A program made the translations under genes and the position numbers. Positions 53,642 through 61,199 of a DNA stretch of 61,199 bases are shown piece after piece; the stretch's first letter is position 1, and each line of letters opens with the position of its first letter. The notes beneath the pieces are model-generated. The model had not been told where the DNA came from. It saw only the letters and a program-made list of their open reading frames with translations, and did not search any database. Origin of the DNA: Candidatus Paralachnospira sangeri (GTDB taxonomy: Bacteria > Bacillota > Clostridia > Lachnospirales > Lachnospiraceae); the NCBI GenBank assembly GCA_904397815.1, contig CAJFOT010000055.1:1-61199 (forward strand), given 5' to 3'.

Positions 53642-54168
53642 GCCTGCCCCCTTTGCACGCCCTTTTCTTTCATAATCTTTCCCAGAAAAGCGGCAAAATC
53701 ATCCTCTGCCTCCTCCAGCGCTTTTTCATTATTGTACTGATAGTCATAGGGATACTGTTCTACCAGGTCATCAGATGGATTCCCCCACACTACCTGTTCC
53801 CCAAAGTTTTTGTGAACCAGAAGGGTCACACAGGGGATATCCACACCTTTTTTAAATTTATCGATCTCGCTCCCCTCCCGGATATGTACAAACAGAATCT
53901 GGTCTCTGCTGTCTAAAAACCTCCGGTATTCTTCCATCAGATACCGGTTCGGCAGGTCATTATACGCTACGAACAGCTGTTTCAGATCCGCCAGGAATTT
54001 CCTGGATTTTCCGTCCTTTCCTCCATCCCATCCATTTTCCGCAGCAATCTTTTTAATCGGCGTAATAGCGGAAATATTTTTCACCCGATAGCGATGGCCC
54101 GCCAGTTCACACAGCGTATCTTTGCCGGCTCCGCCTGTTCCATTAATAATCACAACCAGCTTTTCCAT
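53638..54168 (-). CDS. P-loop nucleotide kinase-like protein, substrate unknown
   Basis: The 176-aa protein starts with a Walker A loop in IINGTGGAGKDTLCELA, the GxxGxGKD variant seen in dNMP and phosphate-acceptor kinases. A lid-like charged region follows (ENGWDGGKDGKSRKFLADLKQL), and FVHIREGSEIDKFK may be Walker B-like. It resembles (deoxy)nucleoside monophosphate kinases, but I cannot place it in a named family. It is the first gene of the operon with mtlA, ptsI, Nudix and glycerate kinase, translationally coupled to mtlA; a role with the PTS is not evident. A -10 TATAAT with TGn extension lies at the complement of 54204-54209. Confidence 0.75.
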   Translation of the reverse strand: MEKLVVIINGTGGAGKDTLCELAGHRYRVKNISAITPIKKIAAENGWDGGKDGKSRKFLADLKQLFVAYNDLPNRYLMEEYRRFLDSRDQILFVHIREGSEIDKFKKGVDIPCVTLLVHKNFGEQVVWGNPSDDLVEQYPYDYQYNNEKALEEAEDDFAAFLGKIMKEKGVQRGQA

Positions 54169-54274
54169 TCTCCAACCTTCTTCCCATTCACATTGTTGCC
54201 GTTATTATATCATGAAACCCCGTTCCTTTCTATGTAAAAATGTGCTGTCGGCTGGTCTGCAGGATAAAACGACG

Positions 54275-54317
54275 CAAAAAAACAGCGCCGGGGAGCTTTT
54301 CCCGCTCCCGGCGCTGT
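54275..54317 (-). terminator. rho-independent terminator of the dehydrogenase-epimerase-binding protein operon
   Basis: GC-rich arms at 54282-54296 and 54304-54317 pair over 14 bp, followed on the minus strand by TTTTTTT (54275-54281). Confidence 0.85.
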
Positions 54318-54344
54318 CCTGTTCATAACAGATGTTTATCTGTC

Positions 54345-55676
54345 TTAATATTCATTTCCAGTCGCTTCTTTATAAGCGTCATATCCGCCTTCTGCCATCC
54401 AGTCATCCCAGAGAATATTCTTTCCATCAATCAGAATAAATTTATTGAATGTCTCAAACGCCTCTCTGTTGCCGGATGTGAAATCCATGGTCCCGCCCAG
54501 AGCTTCCAGTCCGGAAATCTGATTGGTCGCCACTCTCAGATCCTCAGGATCATTAGAGCCTGCAATCTTGGATGCCTCCCACATCGCCATCATGGTATCC
54601 CATGCCCGGTATGCACACTCAGATGCATTGATCGTTCCATAAGTGTCCTCATACCGCTGACAGAATTCCTTTACAATCGGAATCGTAACATCCTCCACAG
54701 AATTATAGGTTACATAAGGATTAGAGAAGGCAATATAATTGGAATTCTCCTGACCTGCCATCTCAATATACAGATTCATAAAGGACTCTTTGTTAAAGAT
54801 CAGGCCGGTATAGCCATACTGGCGCAGCTGTGATACAGTCAGAGGAATATTTTCACCTGACAGAGAAAGATATACTCCCTGTGCGCCGGATGCAAGAATG
54901 CTGGCTATCTGTGCGGAAAAGTCAGTGTCACCCACATCATAGCTTTCAGAATCCACAATCTCAATACCCCGCTCTTTTGCCTGAGTTTCAAATTCCTCTG
55001 CTGTTGTCAGAGACGCGTCATCCTGTCCATAGAAAGTCGCCATCTTTGTAATGCCGGTTTCCTCAATCATATCCAGTACAATAGGCACAACATAGGCATT
55101 GTTCATCGTTGCCCGGAATACATACGGCCAGTCCTCTTCCATCCAGGTGGGAGATGTTCCCAGTCCAAATGTATAAATGCCTGCGTCATTGAGATAACCT
55201 GCTGCTGCCAGCACCTCGTTGGAGTTTACAGAGCCGATGGCTGCCTGTACGCCGTCGATTTCGATCAGACGGTTTACAACCTTCACTGCTTCCTCCGCAG
55301 AACCCTGAGTATCATAAATCACCAGTTCCACCGGCACGCCGTTAAAACCGCCGTTGGCATTGATATAATCCGCTGCCATCACAAGAGAGTCTCTGGCTTC
55401 TGTACCGTTAATCGCATTATTACCGGTCAGCTGCAGAAAACACCCGATTTTAAATACTTCTCCGTCGGATTCAGAGGCACCGGCGATCTGTGCCCCACTT
55501 GTATCACTGCTCTCTGTTCCTTCTGGCAGAGAAGTTTCAGAAACCGCTTCTGTGGTACCCCCCCCCCCAGAAATTTCCTGTTCCGCTGTAGTCTCGCCGC
55601 TGCCTCCTGCGCTGCACGCTGCAAGGCTCAGACACATCACCAGTGCCAATACAATCGCCGTTAGTTTTTTGTACAT
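54345..55676 (-). CDS. LivJ-type substrate-binding lipoprotein with poly-G tract
   Basis: The 443-aa protein has a lipoprotein signal (MYKKLTAIVLALVMCLSLAAC), a Gly/Ser/Thr/Glu-rich spacer (about 23-75) and a type I periplasmic-binding fold (Peripla_BP_6, about 80-430), with FKIGCFLQLTGNNAINGTEARDS and GGFNGVPVELVIYDTQGS. Such proteins serve amino-acid-type ABC transporters, but no permease or ATPase gene is adjacent. The spacer is encoded in part by eleven consecutive G (complement of 55558-55568). The start at 55676 has GGGG upstream; an ATG at 55694 is less well placed. It is the last gene of an operon with rpe and a dehydrogenase. Confidence 0.88.
   Translation of the reverse strand: MYKKLTAIVLALVMCLSLAACSAGGSGETTAEQEISGGGGTTEAVSETSLPEGTESSDTSGAQIAGASESDGEVFKIGCFLQLTGNNAINGTEARDSLVMAADYINANGGFNGVPVELVIYDTQGSAEEAVKVVNRLIEIDGVQAAIGSVNSNEVLAAAGYLNDAGIYTFGLGTSPTWMEEDWPYVFRATMNNAYVVPIVLDMIEETGITKMATFYGQDDASLTTAEEFETQAKERGIEIVDSESYDVGDTDFSAQIASILASGAQGVYLSLSGENIPLTVSQLRQYGYTGLIFNKESFMNLYIEMAGQENSNYIAFSNPYVTYNSVEDVTIPIVKEFCQRYEDTYGTINASECAYRAWDTMMAMWEASKIAGSNDPEDLRVATNQISGLEALGGTMDFTSGNREAFETFNKFILIDGKNILWDDWMAEGGYDAYKEATGNEY
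55558..55568. repeat. homopolymer of 11 G/C in the binding-protein gene
   Basis: Eleven C on the plus strand (G on the coding strand) near codon 38 of the binding protein. Slippage by one base would shift the frame within the spacer and stop translation soon after. Confidence 0.9.
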
Positions 55677-55702
55677 ACATAATCCCCTTTCCATTATGAA
55701 TT

Positions 55703-56383
55703 TTATATTTCACAAACCACATTTTTCATGGTTTCAGTGAATCGCCTGCAGGCCGCCGTAATACCTTCCGGCTGATTAAAAATCGTATAGACGTTCGTAA
55801 CCAGAGCATCTGCGCCATTCTTTACACATTCTTCTATAATTCCGTAATGTACGCCGCCATCCACAATAATCTGGAAATTCAGTCCCAGCTCCCTGCGCAG
55901 CAGCGCCAGATCCCGCAGCCGTTCCATAGAGCCCTCCAGGAATTTCTGCCCCGCAAACCCGGGTTCAACAGACATGAATACAATATAATCCAGGTACTGG
56001 GCATACGGCCGGATCACATCCACAGACTGAGAGGGATTCAGCACAATGCCGGCTTTCATCCCGGCCTCAGAAATTTCAAACAATGTTCTCCTGACAAAAG
56101 AAGTGCTGTCGCAGTGGAAGCTGACATAGTCTGCACCCTGTTCCTTCATTTTCGGAATGTAGAAGGAAGGGTTGTCCACCATCAGGTGTACTTCTACAGT
56201 ACAGTCAGGGTATTTCGCCTTCAGATCTTTCACACAGTTCATAGGAAGGCACAGATTCGGCACATAATGTCCATCCATCAGATCTACATGAAAAAATCGG
56301 ACTCCGCCTTCATACAGTTCTTCCAGCTGTACCGTAAATTCCGTAAGCGGTATATTTGCCAGAGAGGGTGCATTAATAACCAT
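55703..56383 (-). CDS. ribulose-phosphate 3-epimerase family protein
   Basis: The 226-aa TIM-barrel epimerase has HVDLMDGHYVPNL with metal-binding His/Asp, VEVHLMVDNP with metal His, VEPGFAGQKF and IIVDGGVHYG near the C-terminus. It interconverts ribulose-5-phosphate and xylulose-5-phosphate, or a related ketose phosphate such as allulose-6-phosphate. As it sits in a catabolic operon with a polyol-type dehydrogenase, a specialised substrate is likelier than the housekeeping role. Its ATG overlaps the dehydrogenase stop (TAATG). Confidence 0.9.
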   Translation of the reverse strand: MVINAPSLANIPLTEFTVQLEELYEGGVRFFHVDLMDGHYVPNLCLPMNCVKDLKAKYPDCTVEVHLMVDNPSFYIPKMKEQGADYVSFHCDSTSFVRRTLFEISEAGMKAGIVLNPSQSVDVIRPYAQYLDYIVFMSVEPGFAGQKFLEGSMERLRDLALLRRELGLNFQIIVDGGVHYGIIEECVKNGADALVTNVYTIFNQPEGITAACRRFTETMKNVVCEI

Positions 56384-57420
56384 TATTGTTCTCCTCCTTC
56401 GCCGTCAAACACAATCACTACCTTGCAGGCTCCTGAGTTTTTATCCTCAAACACACGGAAAGCCTTCTCGTAATCATCTACCTTAAATACATGGGTTTTC
56501 AGCATATCCACCTTGTCCAGATGGTTCTTGAACTGCTCAATTACAGGCGCAAAACGGTAATTCTGATGCCGGGTTCCCAGCACCGTCAGTTCTTTCTTAT
56601 TCATCAGATCAAAATCTACAGCAGCCTTTCCGAAGCCGTACCCGTATTCCAGAAACCGGCCCGCAGCAGACAGTAGCGGAATAGAAGCTTCCACCAGCGC
56701 AGGAATACCCACCGCGTCAAATATAATATTGGCGCCTTTTCCCTCTGTCATCTCATCCACTGCCTGTTTCAGATCTTCTTCGGCAGGATTCACCACCCGG
56801 TCAGCACCAAAAGCTTCCGCCATCTTCCGGCGAGGCTCACTCAGCTCTGAAACGATGCAGGTGAGACCCGCTTCTTTCGCCAGATCCAGCGTAACCAGCC
56901 CAATGGGACCGGCTCCGTGAATCAGGCAGATATCCCCCGCCTTTGCGTCAGTCCTCCATAATCCCTGCGCGCCGATTGTGTAAGGCTCAATCAGAGCGCC
57001 CTGTTCAAAGGAAATCCCCTCCGGCAATATATGAAGAGCGCTTTCCTCCGCACACATATATTCCTCAAAAGCCCCCTCCATGTGAACACCGTACACCTGC
57101 AGATTCTCACACACATTCTGCCGGCCGGTCCGGCAGGGGTAACATTTCCCGCAAAAAAGAATGGGCTCCACTACGACACGGTCTCCCACATGATACTTTG
57201 TCACCTGTTCTCCCACCTGCGCGATCACACCGGCCACTTCATGGCCTACAATTCTGGGATAGGTCGCATAGGGATTCTTCCCGTGAAGGATATGTACATC
57301 AGAGCCGCAGATTCCTGCCGCCTTTACCTTCACAATTACACTGGTAGGTGTTTTCAGTGCAGGCATCTCTACATCCACCAGTCTCATGTCGCCAGGTTCC
57401 ACTACTTGAATCGCTTTCAT
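56383..57420 (-). CDS. zinc-dependent polyol/threonine-type dehydrogenase
   Basis: The 345-aa medium-chain dehydrogenase has catalytic Zn ligands in GICGSDVHILHG and GHEVAG, structural Zn cysteines in CGKCYPCRTGRQNVC, and a nucleotide-binding GAGPIGLVTL. Family members oxidise sorbitol, L-threonine or similar secondary alcohols with NAD(P)+. The substrate is unknown; the partner epimerase suggests a sugar alcohol or phosphorylated sugar. It is the first gene of the operon, with a 115-nt leader that holds a perfect operator palindrome. Confidence 0.92.
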   Translation of the reverse strand: MKAIQVVEPGDMRLVDVEMPALKTPTSVIVKVKAAGICGSDVHILHGKNPYATYPRIVGHEVAGVIAQVGEQVTKYHVGDRVVVEPILFCGKCYPCRTGRQNVCENLQVYGVHMEGAFEEYMCAEESALHILPEGISFEQGALIEPYTIGAQGLWRTDAKAGDICLIHGAGPIGLVTLDLAKEAGLTCIVSELSEPRRKMAEAFGADRVVNPAEEDLKQAVDEMTEGKGANIIFDAVGIPALVEASIPLLSAAGRFLEYGYGFGKAAVDFDLMNKKELTVLGTRHQNYRFAPVIEQFKNHLDKVDMLKTHVFKVDDYEKAFRVFEDKNSGACKVVIVFDGEGGEQ

Positions 57421-57436
57421 CTCACATCTCCCTGCC

Positions 57437-57609
57437 TGTAATACATTTTGTATTACAATTTTTGTCTGTTATTCGTTAAATTTTTCTTAATTTTTTCAAA
57501 AAAACATTCATTTATTATGCAAATAGCCTTAACTTGATTCTTATAATAGCACTTTCCTGTATTACATGTCAATAACTTTTTTGGAATATTCTCGATAATT
57601 TGTATTACA
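57437..57609. promoter_or_regulatory. operator array for the divergent GntR regulator
   Basis: The 9-mer TGTAATACA or its complement occurs four times: 57437-57445 and 57449-57457 (a perfect inverted repeat, 3-bp spacer), 57558-57566 (inside the dehydrogenase promoter spacer) and 57601-57609. The gap between the divergent genes (57421-57762) contains nothing else recognisable besides the two promoters. Confidence 0.8.
57543..57572 (-). promoter_or_regulatory. promoter of the dehydrogenase operon
   Basis: Minus-strand consensus TTGACA (57567-57572) and TATTAT (57543-57548), 18-bp spacer, with an operator half-site directly against the -35 box. Confidence 0.75.
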
Positions 57610-57705
57610 GATATCTGTTATTTTTTATCATCTTTTTTCAGGACGGCCGGTTACAGCGCCGCCGGTAAGCAGGCAGCCGGATTCTGCCCCGTCCTGCGGG
57701 GCTTG

Positions 57706-57734
57706 TTGACATCCTTTTTATCATTGTATAAAAT
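57706..57734 (+). promoter_or_regulatory. promoter of the GntR regulator gene
   Basis: TTGACA (57706-57711) and TAAAAT (57729-57734), 17-bp spacer. TTGTAT...ATACAA overlapping the -10 region resembles the operator and may allow autoregulation. Confidence 0.75.
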
Positions 57735-57762
57735 AGATACAAACTATCGACCGGAGGAAACC

Positions 57763-58485
57763 ATGAGAAACGAAAACAATGCCGCAGACACTGTATATCG
57801 CGAGATTTTAAAGCAGATCAGTTCGGGAGAATATCCGAAGGGCAGCCGGCTCCCCTCTGAAAATGAATTGTGTCAGAAATACGGCGTCAGCCGTATCACC
57901 ATACGCTCTGCTCTGCAGCGGCTGCTGGCACTGGGGCTGGTAGAGACAAAAATCGGCGGGGGCACCTATGTCAAGGACGCCGCCCTGGCCGCTGCCGAAT
58001 TCAATGAAATGATCCCTTTTATCGTCCTGGATTCCAGAGATCTGTGGGAGATGCTGGAGTTCCGCCAGGGCATCGAGTCCATGGCCGCTTATTACGCCGC
58101 CGCGCGGGCCACAGACGAAGATCTGGAGCAGCTGAAACAGCTGTATGACCGGATGGTAGCAGCGTTCCATGAAAACGATCTGAACACCTACTCCAACCTG
58201 GACTATGAATTTCACCTGTTTATCTCCCACATAGCCCATAATTCTGTGCTGGAAAAGGTAAACGGCATCCTGAGCCGGTTTTTCCAGTCTCAGATCGAAG
58301 AATCCAACCGGGAGATCGGTCATGTGGCCGGTTTTGAGGAACACCAGCGTATTATGAACGCTCTGGTCACCAGAAACCAGCGGGCCGCTGAATTCTACGC
58401 CGAGGAACATGTGGGCAACACTATCATCCGCTATCGTGCCCATCCCTCCATCAGTGAATTTCTCAACAAAAACCGCCCGCAGTGA
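57763..58485 (+). CDS. FCD-domain GntR family transcriptional regulator
   Basis: The 240-aa regulator has an N-terminal winged helix-turn-helix (about 8-75; YPKGSRLPSENELCQKYGVSRITIRSALQRL) and a C-terminal all-helical FCD ligand-binding domain (about 90-230; LEFRQGIESMAAYYAAARATDEDL, DYEFHLFISHIAHNSVL, EEHQRIMNALVTRN). FCD regulators bind sugar acids or similar small acids, often with metal at D-x3-H and H positions (DYEFH, HNS seen). The start at 57763 has GGAGGAAACC; the longer frame to 57703 starts inside the promoter. It is divergent from the operon it probably controls. Confidence 0.92.
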   Translation: MRNENNAADTVYREILKQISSGEYPKGSRLPSENELCQKYGVSRITIRSALQRLLALGLVETKIGGGTYVKDAALAAAEFNEMIPFIVLDSRDLWEMLEFRQGIESMAAYYAAARATDEDLEQLKQLYDRMVAAFHENDLNTYSNLDYEFHLFISHIAHNSVLEKVNGILSRFFQSQIEESNREIGHVAGFEEHQRIMNALVTRNQRAAEFYAEEHVGNTIIRYRAHPSISEFLNKNRPQ

Positions 58486-58561
58486 TTTCGAAAAAACTGC
58501 TCATTTTTTTGTGAAATTCCCATAAGATATGAAATAGACTTTTTATCAAGGGGACTTTCAC

Positions 58562-59221
58562 ATGAACATATTAATCGCAGGGAACCCTGACAGTGTCCGA
58601 AACTACCAGGCAGCCCTGGCAGCAGCCGGATTCCAGTCTGTCTGCGCGCCGGACGCCCTGAGTTCTTCCGGCTGGGACGGCCTTCTGCTGCCGGGAGGAG
58701 GCGATATCGACCCGGCCTTTTTCCACCAGCCGGTTCAGGGTTCTCTCCATATCGACCGGACGCTGGACCTGAAACAATTCCGCCTTCTGGACAGTTTCGT
58801 CAAGGCGGAAAAGCCTGTTCTGGGGATCTGCAAAGGACTTCAGCTGATCAATGTCTATTTCGGCGGTACGCTGATCCAGCATCTGCCCACAGCAGCTTCC
58901 CACGAATACCTGAATGGAGACCAGTTCCACCAGACATGGACTGCCCGCGGATCTTTTCTGGAAGCCCTGTACGGTTCCAGCTTCATCACCAACAGCGCTC
59001 ACCATCAGGGTGCGGGCAAGCTGGGCATCGGACTGCGTGTCATACAGGAAACTGCCGACTTTGTTCCGGAAGCTATCATTCATACCACCCTGCCTGTCAT
59101 CGCCCTGCAGTGGCATCCCGAACGGCTATGCCTGTCTTATGCCAGGGCCGGCGCGGCGGATGGCCTGAAACTGTTCACCTACTGGCACAGCCAGCTGAAG
59201 CAAAGGAGTACTCATGCATAA
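58562..59221 (+). CDS. class I glutamine amidotransferase-like gamma-glutamyl hydrolase
   Basis: The 219-aa protein of the peptidase C26 / PuuD-like group. The catalytic Cys lies in GICKGLQ and the His-Glu in WHPE; LLLPGGGDIDPAFF is the typical N-terminal motif. PuuD-like enzymes cleave gamma-glutamyl bonds, for example in gamma-glutamyl-GABA; the real substrate here is unknown. It starts a trio of overlapping genes: its stop overlaps the next ATG by 8 bp. Confidence 0.9.
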   Translation: MNILIAGNPDSVRNYQAALAAAGFQSVCAPDALSSSGWDGLLLPGGGDIDPAFFHQPVQGSLHIDRTLDLKQFRLLDSFVKAEKPVLGICKGLQLINVYFGGTLIQHLPTAASHEYLNGDQFHQTWTARGSFLEALYGSSFITNSAHHQGAGKLGIGLRVIQETADFVPEAIIHTTLPVIALQWHPERLCLSYARAGAADGLKLFTYWHSQLKQRSTHA

Positions 59222-60074
59222 ACGATCTTTTTTCCCTCTGCCGGCCATGCTGGCCGCCGCCGTCACCGCAGTGTGCCTGTTCCTGTCCGGGTGTCTGGGA
59301 AACCTGCTTTCTTCAGACCCGGCCATCCAGGTCAGAGTTTTAAAAATCGGCAAGGCCGATGCCTCCATCCTGTACATGGAGGACTCTTCCCAGGCCATCC
59401 TGATCGACACCGGAGAAGATGACGATGGCGGAGAAATCGTGGAAAACCTGACCGCTCTGGGCATCACAAAAATCAGCCATATGATTATCACCCATTACGA
59501 CAAGGATCATATGGGCGGCGCTGCCTATATTCTGGAGCACTGCTCCGTCGATCAGATTTTGCAGCCGGACTACCCCGGCAGCGGGAAGCATTATGAGCCC
59601 TATCAGGAAGCTGCCGCAGCTCACGGCAATGTTATTTCCGTCTCAGAACCCATGGAAATCAGCGTGGGAGAGATCACCCTCTCCCTGTACCCGGAAAACG
59701 ACCCTCAAAATCAATATTTCGATGAGGATGACGACAACAACCGCTCCCTGGTCACCATGGCATCCTGCCGGGAGCAGAAATTTCTCTTCACCGGGGACAT
59801 TCAGGAGGAGCGGATCGCGCTGCTGCTCCAGTCCGGCATTGATCTGTCCTGCGACTGGATCAAAATGCCCCATCACGGCTCCTACAATAATGCCCTCCAG
59901 GATCTGCTGGAGGCGGCCCGCCCCCGGTATGCCGTCATCTGCTGCTCTGACAAGAACCCTGCCGATCCCGAAACCCTGGAACTGCTGAATGCTCTGGACA
60001 TATCCTGCTGGCTGACAGCCGACGGCGATATCTCCTTCACCGGCAATGGAGAATCCATCAATGGACAGCAATAA
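59214..60074 (+). CDS. metallo-beta-lactamase-fold lipoprotein (ComEC-C-like)
   Basis: The 286-aa protein has a lipoprotein-type signal (LAAAVTAVCLFLSGC, lipobox LSGC) and an MBL domain related to the C-terminal hydrolase of ComEC. ILIDTGEDDDGG, the metal-binding ITHYDKDHMGG, FLFTGDIQEE and KMPHHGS are visible. The full ComEC membrane channel domain is absent. It is probably a surface-anchored phosphodiesterase or nuclease. RBS AAAGGAG lies within the end of the upstream gene; overlaps are 8 bp upstream and 14 bp downstream. Confidence 0.88.
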   Translation: MHKRSFFPLPAMLAAAVTAVCLFLSGCLGNLLSSDPAIQVRVLKIGKADASILYMEDSSQAILIDTGEDDDGGEIVENLTALGITKISHMIITHYDKDHMGGAAYILEHCSVDQILQPDYPGSGKHYEPYQEAAAAHGNVISVSEPMEISVGEITLSLYPENDPQNQYFDEDDDNNRSLVTMASCREQKFLFTGDIQEERIALLLQSGIDLSCDWIKMPHHGSYNNALQDLLEAARPRYAVICCSDKNPADPETLELLNALDISCWLTADGDISFTGNGESINGQQ

Positions 60075-60966
60075 TAAATCCCCTCTTTATCGCTCACTGT
60101 TCCTCTCCCTCAGGCAGACCCCGGACCCCGCCGCCCTGCGTTCCTTTGTGAGCGCGCAGGAACAATCAGGGATTTCTGTCAAATGGGCCGGAAACGCTCC
60201 TCCGAATCAGACAGAAGAGGAGCGGCTGCGGATATTCTTCCATTACTGTTCCACGAAGCCCCGCTGCGCCATGCTCGTCTCTGACAACAGCCAGGTTCTC
60301 CTGCAAGCCAGAGAACAGCACATGGCAGCCGTCGGCTTTCAGCCGCCAGGCAGCCCGTTTCTGACCGGAACAGATTATGTTTTTCAGGAATTCACCCCGG
60401 ACCTGGCAGATTATCTGAAAAAAGCGTTCTGCCGCTTCCACCGGCTGCCTGTATTAATCGCTGCCACCGGACGGCTGGCCATCCGCGAAACCTGCATGGA
60501 AGATCTTCCCTGGCTCTCACATCTGTATCAGGCTGTACCCGATGACACGGTCCGCTTTTTCCCTCCCTCCCTGCCCATTTCAGAGAGAAGGGGGTTTCTG
60601 TATGCTTACATCAAAAACATGTACGGCTTGTATGATCTGGGCATGTATACCATTCTGTCAGTCCGGACCGGCGAACCGGTGGGCCACTGCGGTTTCAGTC
60701 TGCCGGGTACGGATCCCTGTCTGGGCTATCTGATCGATCCTGTCTTCCGCCGTCAGGGCTACGCTCTGGAGGCCTGCCGGGCCTGTCTGGATTACCTCTG
60801 GGACACCACAGATTACAGCCGGGTTCTCTGCCGGTTCAGGCCGGATAATCTTGCCTCGCAGCGTCTGGCCGAATGTCTTGGTTTCCGGCCCGAAAAGCCG
60901 CAGACAGAAACAGCAGCCGAAACAGGGGATATCTGTCTGACCTGCTTCCTCAGCCGTCCTGCATAG
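60061..60966 (+). CDS. GNAT-family acetyltransferase with an N-terminal extra domain
   Basis: The 301-aa protein has a C-terminal GNAT domain (about 140-290; LAIRETCMEDLPWL, GEPVGHCGFSL, LGYLIDPVFRRQGYALEACRACLDYLW with the acetyl-CoA loop RRQGYA, NLASQRLAECLGF). The first 135 residues are unlike GNAT; they resemble degenerate HAD-like N-terminal parts (AMLVSDNSQVLLQAREQHMAAVGF). The start at 60061 follows GGAG at 9 nt and overlaps the previous gene by 14 bp. The acceptor is unknown. Confidence 0.82.
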   Translation: MDSNNKSPLYRSLFLSLRQTPDPAALRSFVSAQEQSGISVKWAGNAPPNQTEEERLRIFFHYCSTKPRCAMLVSDNSQVLLQAREQHMAAVGFQPPGSPFLTGTDYVFQEFTPDLADYLKKAFCRFHRLPVLIAATGRLAIRETCMEDLPWLSHLYQAVPDDTVRFFPPSLPISERRGFLYAYIKNMYGLYDLGMYTILSVRTGEPVGHCGFSLPGTDPCLGYLIDPVFRRQGYALEACRACLDYLWDTTDYSRVLCRFRPDNLASQRLAECLGFRPEKPQTETAAETGDICLTCFLSRPA

Positions 60967-61093
60967 CCATAACCGGTTGCTCTTTTGGGCTCCATAGATT
61001 ATACTGGTTATATTCTGCTGTCCACTCACATTTATTATCACAGTCCGTCTGGATGTGAGCGAGACAGTACACCGGACAGAAAGGAGAAATACT

Positions 61094-61199
61094 GTGAAAT
61101 TACAGGCAGTTGTATTTGACATGGACGGCCTGATGTTTGACACCGAGCGCATCGTCCAGTATTCCTGGGATGTAGCCGGAGAACGGCTGGGCTATGAAA
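61094..61199 (+). CDS. HAD-superfamily hydrolase (cut by window end)
   Basis: The visible 35 residues begin MKLQAVVFDMDGLMFDTER, the classical HAD motif I (DxDGxxxDT) of beta-phosphoglucomutase-like phosphatases. The start is GTG at 61094 with AGGAGA 8 nt upstream. The rest lies outside the window, so substrate and length are unknown. Confidence 0.85.
   Translation, partial: MKLQAVVFDMDGLMFDTERIVQYSWDVAGERLGYE

Noticed and set aside
53638-54168. Small P-loop protein as adenylate, cytidylate or uridine kinase
   Set aside because: Only the Walker A region matches; diagnostic lid and base-specificity motifs of those families are not visible, so no gene name was given.

Overview
The window looks like a piece of a Clostridia chromosome, most probably Lachnospiraceae (gut Firmicutes). 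The evidence is the gene set: SpoVG, a paired GlgC/GlgD, DUF4364 and DUF1385 proteins, DapL, an archaeal-type AspRS with GatCAB under a T-box, an ANTAR protein beside glnA, KtrAB, and Ctc/Pth/Mfd. Ribosome binding sites are strong GGAGG types and several starts are GTG or TTG. Assignment is by protein family recognition only. No tRNA, rRNA or CRISPR array was seen.

Layout. 1-3.3 kb is accessory: the 5'-truncated remnant of a DUF234-type ATPase, then an AT-rich two-gene operon encoding a RelA/SpoT-fold toxin (toxSAS) and a Panacea-domain antitoxin. 3.3-8.6 kb is a T-box controlled operon aspS-gatC-gatA-gatB for indirect tRNA amidation. 8.6-10.1 kb holds a phosphoesterase and two small proteins. 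10.2-16.5 kb is a nitrogen/amino-acid cluster, hisC-(AI-2E permease)-glnA-ANTAR-dapF-dapL. 16.6-20.1 kb is rfbD-glmM-aminotransferase, divergent from galU.

21.2-25.1 kb is a decaying region: a fructose-PTS operon reduced to fused fragments (half of fruK, half of EIIA, a frameshifted EIIC), a truncated uroporphyrinogen-decarboxylase-family gene, an Rpn/PD-(D/E)XK gene and large inverted repeats. 25.1-32.9 kb is housekeeping (LCP protein, prfA-prmC, DUF1385, rpmE, rho, DUF4364-engB). 32.9-38.3 kb is pth-mfd-PPIase lipoprotein. 38.4-43.7 kb is a repeat element, ktrB-ktrA, spoVG and glgC-glgD. 44-48.2 kb holds a lipoprotein form of trigger factor, an LTA-synthase-like enzyme and ribosomal protein L25.

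48.4-54.2 kb is an operon of a small P-loop kinase, a mannitol-type PTS EIICBA, PTS enzyme I, a Nudix hydrolase and glycerate kinase. 54.3-58.5 kb is a dehydrogenase/ribulose-phosphate epimerase/binding-lipoprotein operon divergent from an FCD-type GntR regulator, with four copies of a 9-bp operator half-site between them; the binding protein carries an 11-G homopolymer that could switch it on and off. 58.5-61.2 kb is a translationally coupled trio (amidotransferase, metallo-beta-lactamase-fold lipoprotein, GNAT) and the start of a HAD hydrolase cut by the window edge.

The most notable items are the toxSAS-Panacea pair, the two-copy structured intergenic repeat (25.05 and 38.5 kb), the nested 26-bp inverted repeat beside the Rpn gene, the poly-G tract, the GntR operator array and a possible leaderless Cys-rich micro-ORF ahead of ktrB.
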